Assembly (NCBI GenBank): GCA_013398175.1
Contig: VZRZ01002098.1
Location: forward strand, 238,369 to 302,368
Direction: 5' to 3'
DNA length: 64,000 nucleotides
From: Climacteris rufus
Taxonomy: Eukaryota; Chordata; Aves; Passeriformes; Climacteridae
Shown here piece after piece: positions 26,873 through 39,880 of the stretch (position 1 is the stretch's first letter; each line of letters begins with the position of its first letter). The translations under genes and the position numbers were made by a program. The notes beneath the pieces were generated by a model that saw only the letters and a program-made list of their open reading frames with translations, did no database searches and was not told the DNA's origin.

Positions 26873-26919
26873 ATCTCATCTCATCTCATCTCATCTCATC
26901 TCATCTCATCTCATCTCAT
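26873..26919. repeat. Pentanucleotide microsatellite (ATCTC)n
   Basis: Nine perfect tandem copies of atctc, then a degenerate end (attcatc). The perfection suggests it is young and likely to vary in length between individuals. Confidence 0.95.
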
Positions 26920-29900
26920 TCATCAGTTCTGTGTTTAGAAATCAAATTCTTCCTGAGAGAGTTGTGCTGAATGCTGGGTAGGCAAAGCAGAGGGAAGGTT
27001 CCTCCACGGTTATTCCTATCCCTCTTTCTGGAACATGCTCTTACATTCCCTGTAGTGACTGGACTCTGGGCCAGATTGATCTCAGTGTGTGCAACAGGAA
27101 CATTATTACATCCCTTTGTGATGCAAAAGACTTTTTTTTCTGCAGAGGGAGCAGTCAAGGGTACTCAGACAGGGTCTCAGGCTCACCATGCAGTACAAGA
27201 CACAACCTAAGGACATTAACTTATGGAGCAGCTGACTCTGCTCCATGTCTTCCACAACTTTCCACCTATCTGACAAGAAAACTGATGCACTGCCCTTGAT
27301 CTGGAGCATTTTCAAGTTTTTGGCTCTCTGTTGTGCAGAGGTATAACTTTGTTATTTTTCCCTGAATATCCAGAGACATTTAAAGAAAATGAGGCATCTT
27401 TACCAAAGATGTTTCTCTCTTTCATAGCTGACACATGCTTTTGACACTCAGTACAGATATGTCGCAATTTAACTTCTAGTTTACAGGTGAAAGAAATCCC
27501 ATGAGCCTTGCCAAACTAAAAATTGGTTGGGAAGTTGCTTCCCCCACACACCCCACGAAGAATAGGTAGTTCTGGTGCAGTTGATCTTTGCAATAGGTGA
27601 CAGCCAGTGCCAGTGGAGTTAAATCCTTGTGAAACTGCACAGAAAAGACTGGAGGAATATCACTGCATTGCATGTTAAATACATGAGCAATACGGCTTTA
27701 AGCTGAGAGGGAAAATAGCAAATGTATAGCATTTGCTATACAAACAGCAACAGATAGGAGTTTTGAAAGATCCAAGGCAGAAGGGGTTGATTAACTGGGT
27801 TAAAAGGCTAAGTCCTGATTGGGATCTGGGAAAAATCACTCAGGGATGCTATTGAACAATCCAGAATTAACATAGGAGCTTAGATGTGTGCAGGGTAGCG
27901 CTCTGGTACGGTGCATATGACAGAAGAATCAAAAGAATGGGAAAAACCGAAAGCTGAGGCAGGGTGGCAGGAAAAAACCCTGCCTTTAGCTTCACAAATT
28001 CAGTCTGCTGAGCTGCATGTGCTGTGACAAACATGAGAAGCTATGGGAGTGCCAGGCATGATGAGCAGCAGTGAACCACAGCATGTAGTTGGAGTCTACA
28101 GGCACTGGGAGAAGACACCCAACCTGGGAAGAGGAAAAGGCAAAAGCCTGGGAGCTCAGAGGTGCTCTTCACAAGTGCAGTGAACAAAGCTGCAGCAGGA
28201 GATGGGCCGAGTCAGCATGAATGTGAATGGAAATTATATTCATTTCTGTACAGTGCAGAGGTACGTAAGCAACTGTAGTGCTAAAGATAATTATGTAATC
28301 CCTGAAAAAAATCCCTGGGCTGTGGAAAAAATGTTATGCCAGGGCCTCTGAGGACTTGCAGGCACATAAGAAGATAGGGAAATAAAAGTCTTTGACTGGA
28401 CCTGGAGGTCCCAGCACTGCTGTCACTCTGTGAGAAGGTGATGCTGTGATTTTCTGGTGGGAAACATGGACAGTGAGACTGTGAAGTGTGACCCCGTGCT
28501 GGTGTTGTCCTGGCAGGCACAGGTTACAGAGAAATGAGCCACACTTTCTCTGAATCCCATAGGGAGGGAGGTGATGAATCAGCCATTTTGATGTCCCCCA
28601 GAGGCAGCAGCATGAAAAAGCCAAGCTACAGCTGAAACAAATAGAGGAGCTGTGTCAATATCCAGGGTGGCAGCAATGGGTCCACAAGGCCTTGTGGACA
28701 TCCCAGGGGCTGTGGCAGGACCATGTCTGACAGCAAGACTGAGTCTGACACTTACCATTCCCTGGCTTGGCTTGGTTGAGGATGAGGCCTTTGAGGGACA
28801 TCTGTAGCCCACGTGGTCAGAGATGCCTGAGCTAAAGCCACTACTCCCTGAAGCAGGAAGCTTGTGCCTCTGTTTATTGATATGGCATTAAGAATTGGGT
28901 TCACCTCAGCACCAGTCCGATTTTGACCTGGATTTAACAGAGTGCTTTGGGACTGGGCTGCAAGACCCTGAGTGTGGCTGGAGCACCAGAATTTACAAGA
29001 GAAGCTTGCTAGGATAATACAGCAATCACAGCAAGAGCTGCAAAAATAATTGAAGTAAAAGAATAACAAGTTCATTTTGTGCCTCCATTGTGTGCATACC
29101 TTTACATGACAGCAAGCAGCTGTGAGGGACTTTGCATCCCTGAAAACATCTTATGATTTGGTGCTCCCAATGGGATGTGAGGGAAGGAGCCACAGCTGGA
29201 TCAGGCAGTGACCATGGTAGACTGAAGTCTGCTCATCCTTGACCTCACAAATATTGTGCAGGACAGAGGGAAAACAGGAGACAGAATGAGATTCCAACAG
29301 GGTCAGACTCAAATCTGCGAAAGTGTTTTCTGTCACTACTTCTTATTCACTGTCTGTGTAAGTGAAGGGGTCTGGTAGCAGCTTCTGAACATCAGCTATG
29401 TAGGTAGGATTGCCACTCATGGAGGGTAGTGCAGGAAATCCATTTTTCTCTGTGGATTGAGGATCAGGGCAGGGGGCTGGTGCCAGACTTATTTGTACTC
29501 AACTAAGAGGCAGGAGACATGGAAAGTACAGTTGTCATATGCCTCATCACACCAACTGGAGGTGTAAGGCATCCATTGTGTTTGACAAAGCAGTCATATT
29601 TCTGCTTCTGCACAAGGAACGGAGCTTGGCCAAGGCACCCAGCCTGTAAGACCATGCTTCCCACTGATCATGCCAAATTCTTGGAGAAGAAAATTCCCTT
29701 GTGAATTCCTCTGCATTCAACTACTGAAGGTTGTTAGGGTCAAGACCTACAGGACTGAAGTATCACCTGCTGAAGTGGTGACCATAATCTTGAGTTTGAA
29801 CCCATTAGCAACACAATGAATTAGAGGCTGCCAGCTGCCAGATGTCAAAAGAGCAATATACCTTTCTTCTTGCTCCGTGTGGCCAGTTTAGCACAGCAGA

Positions 29901-32900
29901 TTCCCATCTATTTCAGTCCAGAGGCCTTCACTGTTGATATTCCAACATGTGCAGTACAGCCCTTGCAAAAACATTTTCCCTTCACAGGCTGAATGCATGT
30001 GTGAAACAGATCACTAAGAAGCAGGTCTGCACCTTGTGCCTCCAGTGTGCTCCCAGGTCAATGAGAAAGCTCCCTCTTGATGTGACAGATGTTGATCAAA
30101 TTGCAAAACCAATTTAATGTGTCAGAGGTGCTGCTTGGACATAGTAAGACAACTCCCTTAAGACAACTATAAACCCAGACATTTCTACAATGCAAAGAGG
30201 GTTAGGGTCACAGAATGAAAAATATCATCAAGCTGAAGAGATGATGCAGTCTGCAAAAGCTGACACCAGCTGGATTTTGTGATCATTTCTCCATGCTCTT
30301 TGTAGGAAAGTGCAAATGTTGCTGACAGTGTAATGAGAATTTAGTCATGTACTTGTGCTTCAGTGAGCTCAAGTCTGAGTGAATCCCTGAATGATCCAAC
30401 AATGCACAGATTTAGCATCAATGGCCACAAAATTAAGCCCAGAGTAAATGGCACAAATAAGAATAATCTTTTTTTCTTTCACTGAAGTGTCCAGCAGTTT
30501 GTTTAGCATACTGTTTTTACAGGACTACAAACCTGCACTTAGTTTCAAATTCATGGACAGCTTGCACTTCTTGCAAGGAACAATTTACAGTTTTGAGGTG
30601 TACATGGTGTAGTTAAGGGGAACTTAGTTCAAACATCTGTAAAATAAGCTTACTGAGATAGTCTGCACACCTGCAGATGGGAACATCTGAAAAGCAGTTA
30701 GGTTCAGAGCTGTGCCAGACCACTTTATCAAAAAGTAGTGAAGAACCATAGCAGCAGCAGTGGTGGAGGCTCTAACAATGAGAGGAATGTAAGGATGTGG
30801 TTTGCTCTCAAAGAAGGTAGGAGGGGGAAGGAGGGGAGAGAGGTGGGCTGCTCTAAGCAGAACGGTAAGAGCTAAAGTGTAGCGAAAGGAAATAGCTGAG
30901 GCTGTAAGAGGCGAAAAAAGTTACTGAAAACTGAAGAAATCGGAGAAGAGACCATGTGGCTGAAGGGATCTTTTCCTCAGCCCTGTGCTCCTGTCTTCAA
31001 AAGATGTTCATGGTGTGGTTTGCAGCACAAGAAGGCATTTGAACAATTTAATCTGATTCTCCTACTAGCAGAAGAGCCATGTGATATCCCAGCTAGGAAT
31101 TTGTTGGAAAAAAAAGGACAACATGAGAAATTATCTGCATTTTCTGGTCAAATTAAAGGGCTCTCCTGTGAGGTCAGTCTCTGCCATTCAGGAGAGTGCA
31201 GAAGGACATCTAAGGCCACCCTCAACCCAGAGCTTTCAGGCAGAGTTAAAGGCAAAGTTTAATATGCTCCCTTAAAAAGTAAATTTGCTTTGTACCTGCA
31301 CTGCAGCAGGCTGTGACACTCATGTGTGGCCCTATCTTTATCTCCCCACCTTGCTCCTCTCCCAGACCTTGTCTAGGGCTCTGGGCATGTGTCATTGGCT
31401 CAGGGGACTGTGACACAGGGGATGGGGAAGCAGCCCCTTGGCCTGTACAGCTCTGCCCAGGGCCAGGAGCTTGGACCTGTGCCCACAGGATGAAATCTGA
31501 GCTCAGGAGCATGTGGGGTGGCTGTTTTGGTGGTGCTGGGTCAGGATGGTCGTGGAGAGAGGACAGAAGAACATCTGTGAATGCCCTGGGGTGTGAGGAG
31601 GCATCAGACCTATGACAGCCGGTGACATCAAGTGGTAGTAGCCAGGGTGCAGTTGTGTTTGTGGCAGTGAAATTGCTGATATTTTCCCAGTGCTTCGCAT
31701 ACTTAATACAAACATTATGGAACTGGTAGGGAAGCCCAAGGCTTGGTGGCCTTGGTCTGCTAAAGAACAGGCTTCCAAGATACAACCTCACCCAAAACAA
31801 GTTTTGCATCTGACTTAGGAGCTTCTTACTCTGCTGGGACTGGAGCTATGGGTTTGCTGCCCAGCTTTGCTGAGGAGCAGCCTGCCAAGCATGCAGCAAT
31901 CTGCACAGTCTCATTTGCCAGTTGAGTGATCGGGGTAAAAATCACCTTGTGCCTAAGATAAAGTGACACAGAAAGCAAGCCTTCAGCACTTGTGCTGGGG
32001 ACTGGCACTCTCCTAGGAAGTCCTGCAGATGTTAGAGTGACCAAGTGGCTTATGATGGCACATAGTCCCCTTGGAATATGAGCTCTACATACCAATGGGT
32101 TTTGGCAGGGTTTATTTTTGGCACATTACTCTGATCTGAGAGCAGAGCTGTTGGCCCAAAGGTGGTGTTTCAACGTGTTTCAAATCCATGTACCCATCTG
32201 CATGGTGCTGCAGAAGTATTGTCAGGAAGGAAGCATTTGCAGAATTGAAGAGACTAAGATTAGCAATCAACAGCTGTAGGTAACGTGGTCATGGGCTGTG
32301 TTCTATCCTCTACTTGCAGAAATGTTCTCACGGGCTCTGTCAGCGCCAGCCGTTTGCAGATGTGCAATGGCGTGGGCAGCAGTCTGCTTCTGCCTCCCAC
32401 ACCCTCTCCCAAAAAGCAAACCCAGAAGCATAGCAGAGATAAATAGCTACTTCTGGCATATGATTCCTTTAGACTGTTCCAGACATTGGTAAGGTCAACC
32501 ATGCCCCAGAAAAACATGTTGCTCAGTCTCGACTGTAAAAGGAGTCTAAACAACTTGCTCAGCTGTTGGTGTCTGTACTGTGACATCTGAAGATGGGGAG
32601 GTTAATTCCACCCTTGTCTACAGACACTGTGCACAGACCACAGCACAGCCCTTTCTGACATGGGTCTGGTGAGTCCTGACACAGCTCTTGCCACTGTGGT
32701 GCCTCTATGTCGCAGCAGAAGGGGTGAAGCTGTCTTTTACAAGGATCTGTGTCCCAAAGGTGGATGAGTCCAACTCAGGTCACAGCTTTTACACATTTCC
32801 ATGGCATTTTAAAGACCTGAGTATCTCTGAGGTTTTTGCACCTCCATTGAACTAAATTGAAATTTGCCAACGTGTGAACAAGTTATTGGAGAGAAAACAA

Positions 32901-35900
32901 GCAGAAAGCAATCACATTACCCTTGTTTTCCTAGCAATTGAGGTGAGTAGAATGATCACCTTATTTCTGTGCTTAGTCTGATCCCTGGGGAAAAATCTTT
33001 CCAAACAGCCTATTCTGCAACATAATACACGATTGAGACACTACTATTGAAAGTGTGAGCAGGCATATAACAGATTTCTACTTGCATTTAAACCTTATTT
33101 TATATTACAATGCCATTGAGAGGGATGGAGGCACTTGTCACAGCTCTTGTTTGTCTTTCTGAAGTTAATTGCACTTTGAAGGTTTTTTCCCCACCAGAGG
33201 CAGCACTATAAACAGCCAGGAATGACTTTGTGCAAGAAAGCAGCATAAAGGTACAATCACCTATATTTGATGTAGGATCAAATAAAACTCAGAGGAATTA
33301 GAGACAAAGATAAGTATACGGGCCTAAATGTTTGAAGTTCAACTTCTGCATCAAGATCAAGACAGGCATATTCTACCCTGTAGAGTTGAGGCATTTAATC
33401 TCACAGCAGCCACTTCAGAAGCTTCCTGTTGGATGGGGTATAAAGTCAGTTGTGATGAGTTAGTGTCAGATTTAGACATCCTTGAGACAAGGATGGACAC
33501 AAATGGGGTGTGAGGGATGTGCAGTGTGAAGGCACAGCCTGATGCTAATACAATGGGTACAGCCCTCCCTCCTTAGCTATTCTCCCTCATAAAATAGTCC
33601 CTGTTAACTTTGCAGCTGGCATTGCATCCACAGAGAAATCCAGAGTTCATTTTAACATGGAATTAACAGTGAAATTTGTCTGCTGTTGGATTTTTAGCCA
33701 TGATGTTTTTCTGTCAAAGCTGACGTGTGATAAATATAACAATTTAAATGAAGAATTGTTCATCAATTACTCATTAAGGTTAAGGTTAAAATCTTTCGCT
33801 ACATGGTGCAGAGTGTTTGGGCAATCACCCAGCTTGAATATGTCCCTGTCTCCTGAAGGGAATGGAAATTATTAAACTCAGCACAGGCTTAGTGAGCTGC
33901 AGCATGGAAAGAGGGAGGCTCTGACTCATCTACTCTGCAAACAACCGCATGAGACTGCAGTTTCACTTTTTGATGTGGTCTCGTTACAGAAGTGTATGCC
34001 AGCTGAATTATCAGAATGAAAATACTATTCCTACCTGGCTAAGCACTTGGTAATTTTTTCAGGTTCTGGGGGAGGAGAGCTGAAACTGCTGCTGTGGGCA
34101 TCATACCCACGCGACAAGCAGTAATTCAGTCCATAGTACCTTCAGGGAGAAGCTGAGGTGTCCCACCTGGTGTACTTATCCCCTTCATGGAGGAAAAAAG
34201 GAGGACAAGACTTAGATCTAGAAAGGACCAGGTCTTGTCCTCTGAGGTCTGCACACATAAGAAACTGTGGTGGAATAAGGAGGCCCGTGCCATCTGTGTG
34301 ACAGACAATGTTTGCTACATAAAATCTTCGGGGAGATTAGGGTGAGCTCCTGTGCTTTTATCAGAAGGCAGTAATGAGAGAAGAAGGGGCAGCTCTCAGA
34401 TGCAGAGTCCCTCTTTTGATAGCAGATGAACTTCTCTCTCCCTAGCTGCTGCCAGGATTTGGGAATGGTTTTTATTATAAAGTATGCCTAGTATGCACTT
34501 ATAAATTATATTAATTTTGGCATCTTTGTTATCTATACCAAAAATTACTAGAAGCAGTCACGGGGCTCTGCCTACTGAACATCTTCCCTGTTCTGTGGTC
34601 TCCAGCATATCCTCCTAGTGCAAATAGTATTTTCCCCCTTTAACATTCACAAGTCCTTACATTAAACTTCTCCTGGAGTATTTCTTGGATGATGATTTCA
34701 GAACAAAAAATATTTCACTGAAAAGTTTGTTATTAGCATTCTCACCATTTGTAACCCCTCCTTCACAGATAAATGCCATTGGGACAGTGGTGAGATGCCA
34801 CTGGGTTCAAGGTGATGAAAAATCGTCTGTTTGACATAAATTAAAGTGACCTGGAAGTTTCTGACTTAGCTTGATCAATTGCAAGTGTGCAACTCCAAGT
34901 CTGAAGATAAGACTCTTGGCTCAAGAGAAGAGATCTTGACTGTGTAATCTTACTTCTCTTTTGAATTTTAAGTGCTGGTTCTTACCTAGGATGAGAAGAA
35001 ACACCATTTTATAAATAAAATCACTAGATAGCCCTGTGAAAGTCTCAGTTCTTCAGTAACAAATATTTGGCTACTGGGTCCTTTTAGTTCCCACTTAATA
35101 GGAGATAACAGATCCTATTCAGTGGGAGCCTGGCCATTTAAAAATGAGTTAAGGTCTTCTTTGTCCTATACCACAACCCAAAATAGAGACAGATAATTCG
35201 ATTAAAGGATGTGTGAAAGCTTTAACTATGCCAGGGAGCTAATTTACTGAAAGGACACAATCTAGACTGAATTAGACAGTAGTAAGGCAAACCTTACTGC
35301 AGAGTAAGCTGCTTGGTTAACAAACCTCTGGGTGAATGCTCTTTGATGAAGTGTGAAGTCATTTACACCTATTTGCCTTATGTTTTGTTGAGCAGGAGTG
35401 TGTATGCATGGGTAGTTACCATGGAATAAATGACATGCTGTAAAATCACACAATCAATTAAATTTATTTATGTGCCCATGCTTTCAGCCACAGGAACACC
35501 CTGTTTCTGGATGGTGGGTGAGGAGAGGTGTGAGGAAGATGCCATGTCAAAACAAAGCTGCTTCTGTGCACATGTAGTAGGAAAATCAAGTGTTTGAGAA
35601 ACATTATGGTCACAAATCGTGTGCCTGCAGGCTTCCCCGTGGTCTTGGCTGTCTCAGTCTGACTCAAAGGCAGCACACCCTGGAGAACTGCAAAGGGAAG
35701 AGTCTGCTGGCTGAAATGGGAGATCAACTGTTCGAGGTGGCATTTCCAATTCAGGTGCCAACGCCCCAACAAAAATTGACGGGCACCCAAATCCCTTCTT
35801 CAGGGTTTGTAGGCACAAAAAGAACAATAAAAAAATATTATTGCTGGCTTGCAGGACAAGGTGGGGAAAAAAAAGAAAAAAATGTGAACTTGCACCAGTG

Positions 35901-36540
35901 CTTACTGTGTGATTAGAGGTGTAGTAGTAGGCATGCTCCCGAATCTTTGGCCCAGGAAGCCTTTCTTTGTTTTCTGCACTCACAGTGGGCTTGGCTGTGC
36001 TCTGCCTGTGGGATTATTGCCATGTGTTCCATCACTTGATTTTTCTTAATTTTGCTGCTTAATTTTCCTCCAGGAGCCTTCAGAGGTCCTTATTTTTCCT
36101 CGGTTTCCCTGATTGAAAGGAGACGGGTAGCCACATTTCCACTCAGCTTAGAATGACCAAGTCCAGCAATCGGGATGTGCTCAAGGGGCCGTGGGAGGCT
36201 AGGAAGCTTTTTCTGGTTATGGGAGCTGCTGGCAGCACCCAATGCACCACTGCCCTAGCCCAGCTTTTGAAGCCACTGCCACAGAAAACTAAGTAAATGA
36301 ATTGTGGGTTTGGGTTTTTTTAAGCTACCTTCTTTGGGTAACATTAAGTACAGGGCTTAGTGATGGGTGTTAAAGTACTCTCCTGGTTCTGGAACTTTTT
36401 CACAGGGGCTCAGATAAGGTGGGGGAGTTGCTTGTGTTCGGTGCTGATTGGTGAATAAACTCAAGTAGACTACGTGGCTTAACCACAGGGACCTGTTTTC
36501 TTTCTCTGCCGGAAACACCTGCTAAAAAGGCTGTGTTCAC
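26920..36540. other. Long intergenic region, no gene recognised
   Basis: About 9.6 kb with only chance frames. Parts of 28-30 kb have long stretches of mixed composition with few stops in one frame at a time, as decayed retroelements do, but I found no motif that names a family. The 187-residue frame at 31246-31809 on the - strand has low-complexity Pro/Ser content and no recognisable domain. Confidence 0.35.
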
Positions 36541-37270
36541 TTGGGCTGTACAAAGAAAAGCCCCAAATCAAACTTCCAGCCTTATAGTAACAGGTCAGGA
36601 GGTGAAACTCAGTACACTGGTTTAAATTCAAGGCATCTCACTGTGCCAACTGGATATGAAAAAATTATGGTGTTAATTAAAACAGGATATCAATATAAAG
36701 AAACCAATTATGCTTTCCCTTGCATAATTACCGAAGAAATACCTTTTACTCTTACTGAATTGGCTAAATTAAAAAAAGAACACGGTCACACTCAGAAAGA
36801 GTCTAAAACTGAATATGTGTGGAGAGTCTCCCCTACAGGTGGAGAGTGATTTATGCTAACAAAAACAGAAGCTGAGGACTGCTGGGGACCTGGAGTTTTC
36901 TTAACCATAGGAAATAAAAGAGCTCCTGATCCCTCACCCAAAAAGCCACTTACTGGGCTGTGGGGTTGAGTCCCCTGGAGAGAGGTGATCCAATTGACAT
37001 AGAAACTTCTATGGATCAATGACTGAAAGTGTCCAAACGGCTGCCTGTCCCCAGTTAATGCATCAATGCATACTGGAACCTGATCAAGGCTCCCTAATGA
37101 CCATGCCGGGGGATCCAGATTCACATCCATGAATATGAGCAAGATGACTGGGACTCAGCGTCAGCATCACAGCGTGCTAGTTCTGCAACAGCTTGTAGTA
37201 AAGCTGTGGAAAGGGAGCTACCAAATGTATGCCAGGGAGTTAACAGATTGTTGTCTACTATCACAGCTGT
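36541..37270 (+). pseudogene. Degraded endogenous-retrovirus gag-like segment
   Basis: The + frame from 36541 reads 102 residues to a TGA at 36847-36849. The same frame then continues for about 40 more residues, through an EAEDCWGPGVFLT stretch, to further stops near 36967. The Gly/Tyr-rich start, the TELAKLKKEH helix-like part and the YVWRVSPTGG motif resemble capsid-region Gag of avian endogenous retroviruses. I recognise the style rather than an exact family. No zinc knuckle, protease or polymerase follows and I saw no flanking LTRs. The copy is inactivated by stops and frameshifts. Confidence 0.5.
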
Positions 37271-38270
37271 TTCTGCAGTTGAAATTCTCTAACTAAAGAT
37301 CCTCTTGGAAGCTAGCTTGAGGACTGAGGAGTGCAGTAGGATGCTGGCTGTTTTCTGAATACCTAGCTGTCACCTAGGGAGCTCCTGAACACGCTGATGC
37401 AAAGCACTACACAGGATGCCATTACTTCAAACACCCTTATGTATGAAAGGGGACACTCAACCTTCTTATGATCATGCTTCTCAGATACTAGTCATTTAAT
37501 CTGTGTTAAAAGTCTGTCTAACAAATGCATCAATTACAGAGTGAGGGTTATTTGTGTTAGCTATCTCTTTATGTTCTCTGCCACTTTCGAATTGAGCAGG
37601 GCCAACTTTGATGTGTTAGCCACACTTTAATTAAAGTCTATTTTTGACCAGTATCAAGGTTTGGTACATCTTTCAAGAGGGATCAGTGAAGGATACTAAG
37701 AATTGTCAAGGGAAAGGCTTCTATAGATAAGGAAACTGAGACTGCAGCAGCAACAGGTAAGGATGGATGCAGCTGCTATGGAACTGTAATTTGGACAACA
37801 GAGTAACTTCACTGCTAGTGTCACATTATCACCAACTATCAGTTAGCTTTACTTCTCATCACACTAGACAGTAGAAAGACTGCATATTTGTATCAAGTTA
37901 CATTGTCACCACTGCAATAAATGGCCTTTGACCAGGCTATAAAAAAAAAAAACCAAAACCTAGGGAAGTTATTGAAAGAAAACACTGTTTAATGTAAGAT
38001 TACACAAGGTCAAAATGCAATCAGAACAAACATGCTGAATAGCATGTGCACTGTCCCACAAGTCCCAGCAGTTTTAAAACCATAACACTTCATTCTCAAA
38101 ACCCGCACAGGTGCAAAAAGTCACCTTCTACTTGTTCCTCCCCTTCTCTCTAACTTTACAGAGCACTGAAAATTTAGTCTGTATAAAGTATAAAACTTTT
38201 GCATTGCAGAAGATACCCTGTATTACGGAAGCCCAGTAGATAGACAGAAGTATGACTTGTTCAGAATCTC
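37271..38270. other. Non-coding stretch, probable 3' flank and UTR of the - strand recombinase gene
   Basis: No protein-coding signal. Reading on the - strand, an attaaa variant polyadenylation signal lies at 37993-37988, about 310 bases after the stop codon of the - strand gene. An A-run lies at 37940-37951. Confidence 0.4.
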
Positions 38271-38300
38271 CACCACCACCTTGCCATTCTGTTAATCACT

Positions 38301-39172
38301 TCATGGGCATACCCATGAGATACTGCTGTTACGGTTCCCCAGCCAGAAGGAGTGCACACCATACTGGTTTGGAGGAAGTCCAGCAAACCTCAGACCACAG
38401 CGGAAGACAGTGAGGAACTCCCTCTTTGTCACAGCCACGCTATTTGAGTGCACAAAGAGAGGGCCCTCTCCCCACGGCCGTGCTGCCACATAGGTACGGA
38501 GAGCTTCAACAGGACATACCCACATCTCTCTGCATAATCTCAGTTGGACCAAATGCCTCTGTTGGCCCATATGAGATGTATGCAAAAAAAGGTCTGCACT
38601 CCCTTGTGTCAGCTGGAGGTCACTCAAGTACAGGAGCTCTGGCTGTGCTATATTTTGGTGATTTGCCACCATCTCTTCTATATGGAGTGCACCAAAAAAA
38701 GCTACAGTAAAAATGGCACGGAACAACATACACTCATAAGGAGAGCTACACACAGACTCCAGAGTTCCCAGGAGAGATCTTAACACTTCAACTGTTACAG
38801 GAGAGTATTCATCACTTGAAAGGTGAGTCCTACGTTTCAACCTTGACATCATGGAACAGATAACAGGATCTGGAAAAGGATCAGGATGATCTACCATTCT
38901 GGAGATGAATGACAGTCCTTCCATATACATTATTATTTTTTTGGGAGGCAGATCCTGGGACTCCATGGCAACCAGAAACGCTCTAACTTGATCGACTGGA
39001 ATTGGCCAGACTGCAGACAGAGCCATGTCTTCTCTAAAGGCAAGAAAGTTTTTCAGGCCTTCATGGTAGACTTGCCATAAGTGGCTGTCTCCTGAGTCCT
39101 CCAGTAACAGCAGAGCCTTCAGCGGCCAAGGGCCCAAGGGATGCTTCTCAGGAACCTGGTTGAGCTTATCTG
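38301..39172 (-). CDS. Copy A, coding exon 2 (recombinase domain)
   Basis: 872 bases from the acceptor (ttctttcag, upstream on the - strand) to a TGA at 38303-38301. It carries the whole recombinase-like domain up to HSFWLG. An in-frame upstream TAA inside the intron shows that the exon must be spliced to something before it. Confidence 0.7.
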
Positions 39173-39802
39173 CTGAAAGAAAACCACATTAGCAATGGCA
39201 AACAACAGCAGATAGAAGTTCCCTCCCTTTCAACATGCTTCAGCCTTTACTTGAACTTCTCTAGAAAACGCCTATCCCATGTTCTTCTGACTCTCACCTG
39301 CACAGTTTCCAACAGCCAGAGCACAGGAGAAGGATTACATTCTCAAAACCCATAAACCCCCACCTATTTGTCTCTTTAAAGCAATGTCTCAAGCCTGGGG
39401 ACAGATCTGACACCCTGTTGCAAGGTTTATGTGACCTCAGACCTCCATCGGTGGGCACAAGTGGCTGGAGTGATAGAGCCACCCCAAAGTAACAATATAT
39501 TCAGCAGTGCACAGAGGTCCCAGAAGACTTGCAGCAGTGTGGTCAGACCCCACGGAAGAACCTGGCAAGCCTCTACACACCTCCCCCACCACTCGGCCGC
39601 CCCCCACTCCCCTTGCTCCCCCAAGGGCACACTCACCAGCTCCTGCCCCACAGCCAGCCTCCAGTCCACGGGTAGCCCAGGGTCCGCTGCAGTCATCCGG
39701 ACCACACGGCAGCCACCCCATTCCGGGCTCCTGCCGCAGCAGTGCCAGCAGCGCCCAGAAAGGTGAAGGGGCAGCAGGCAGCTCAACCCTACTTGTCTGC
39801 AT
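38301..39802 (-). CDS. Tyrosine-recombinase-derived protein, copy A (two exons, C-terminally frameshifted)
   Basis: Exon 1 is 39802-39637 and exon 2 is 39172-38301. The intron is 464 bp with gtgagt and ctttcag ends, and the phase-1 junction joins cleanly, giving 345 residues. Exon 2 has the phage-integrase/tyrosine-recombinase fold seen in mobile-element recombinases: an N-terminal helical DNA-binding part (about residues 60-170), then the catalytic-domain landmarks TVAFFGALHIEEM, CPVEALRTYV, GPLFVHS, TKREFLTVFRCGLR and YGVHSFWLG. The first catalytic Arg (ALR in relatives) is His and the HxxR Arg is Trp332. Right after HSFWLG (38331-38340) the frame is displaced by one base relative to copy B, so the final ~20 residues are unrelated to the family and end at 38303-38301. 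Copy B, head to head at 40891-42465, is roughly 55-60% identical by eye. It may be a decaying gene or a truncated but used protein. Function unknown. Start codon chosen by alignment to copy B (APxPFW after a 10-residue leader). Confidence 0.7.
39637..39802 (-). CDS. Copy A, coding exon 1
   Basis: 166 bases ending at a strong donor (gctg|gtgagtg, intron starting at 39636). It encodes PSPFWALLALLRQEPGMGWL, which matches the exon-1 peptide of copy B closely, and ends in phase 1 as copy B does. After that motif the two copies diverge. Confidence 0.6.
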
Positions 39803-39866
39803 CACCAACAGCAGCCACGCAGTGAGAATAACGAAACACCGACTCCTCGATGGTGCCACCGTACTG

Positions 39867-39880
39867 CCCTTTTATATCCT
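39867..39880 (-). promoter_or_regulatory. TATA-like promoter element of copy A
   Basis: Reading on the - strand the sequence is ggatataaaaggg, about 65-75 bases before the start codon at 39802. Copy B has the related gcgataaaaggg at a comparable place, so the element seems to have been duplicated with the genes. Confidence 0.5.

Noticed and set aside
26873..26919. Regular array considered as a CRISPR-like or satellite structure
   Set aside because: Units are 5 bases without spacers; it is a microsatellite.
31246..31809. 187-residue frame on the - strand
   Set aside because: It is long but Pro/Ser/Gln-rich, overlaps other open frames, has no domain, and no splice or polyadenylation context was found.
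36792..37142. 116-residue frame antisense to the gag-like relic
   Set aside because: The + strand reading has the recognisable Gag-like motifs; this is its shadow.
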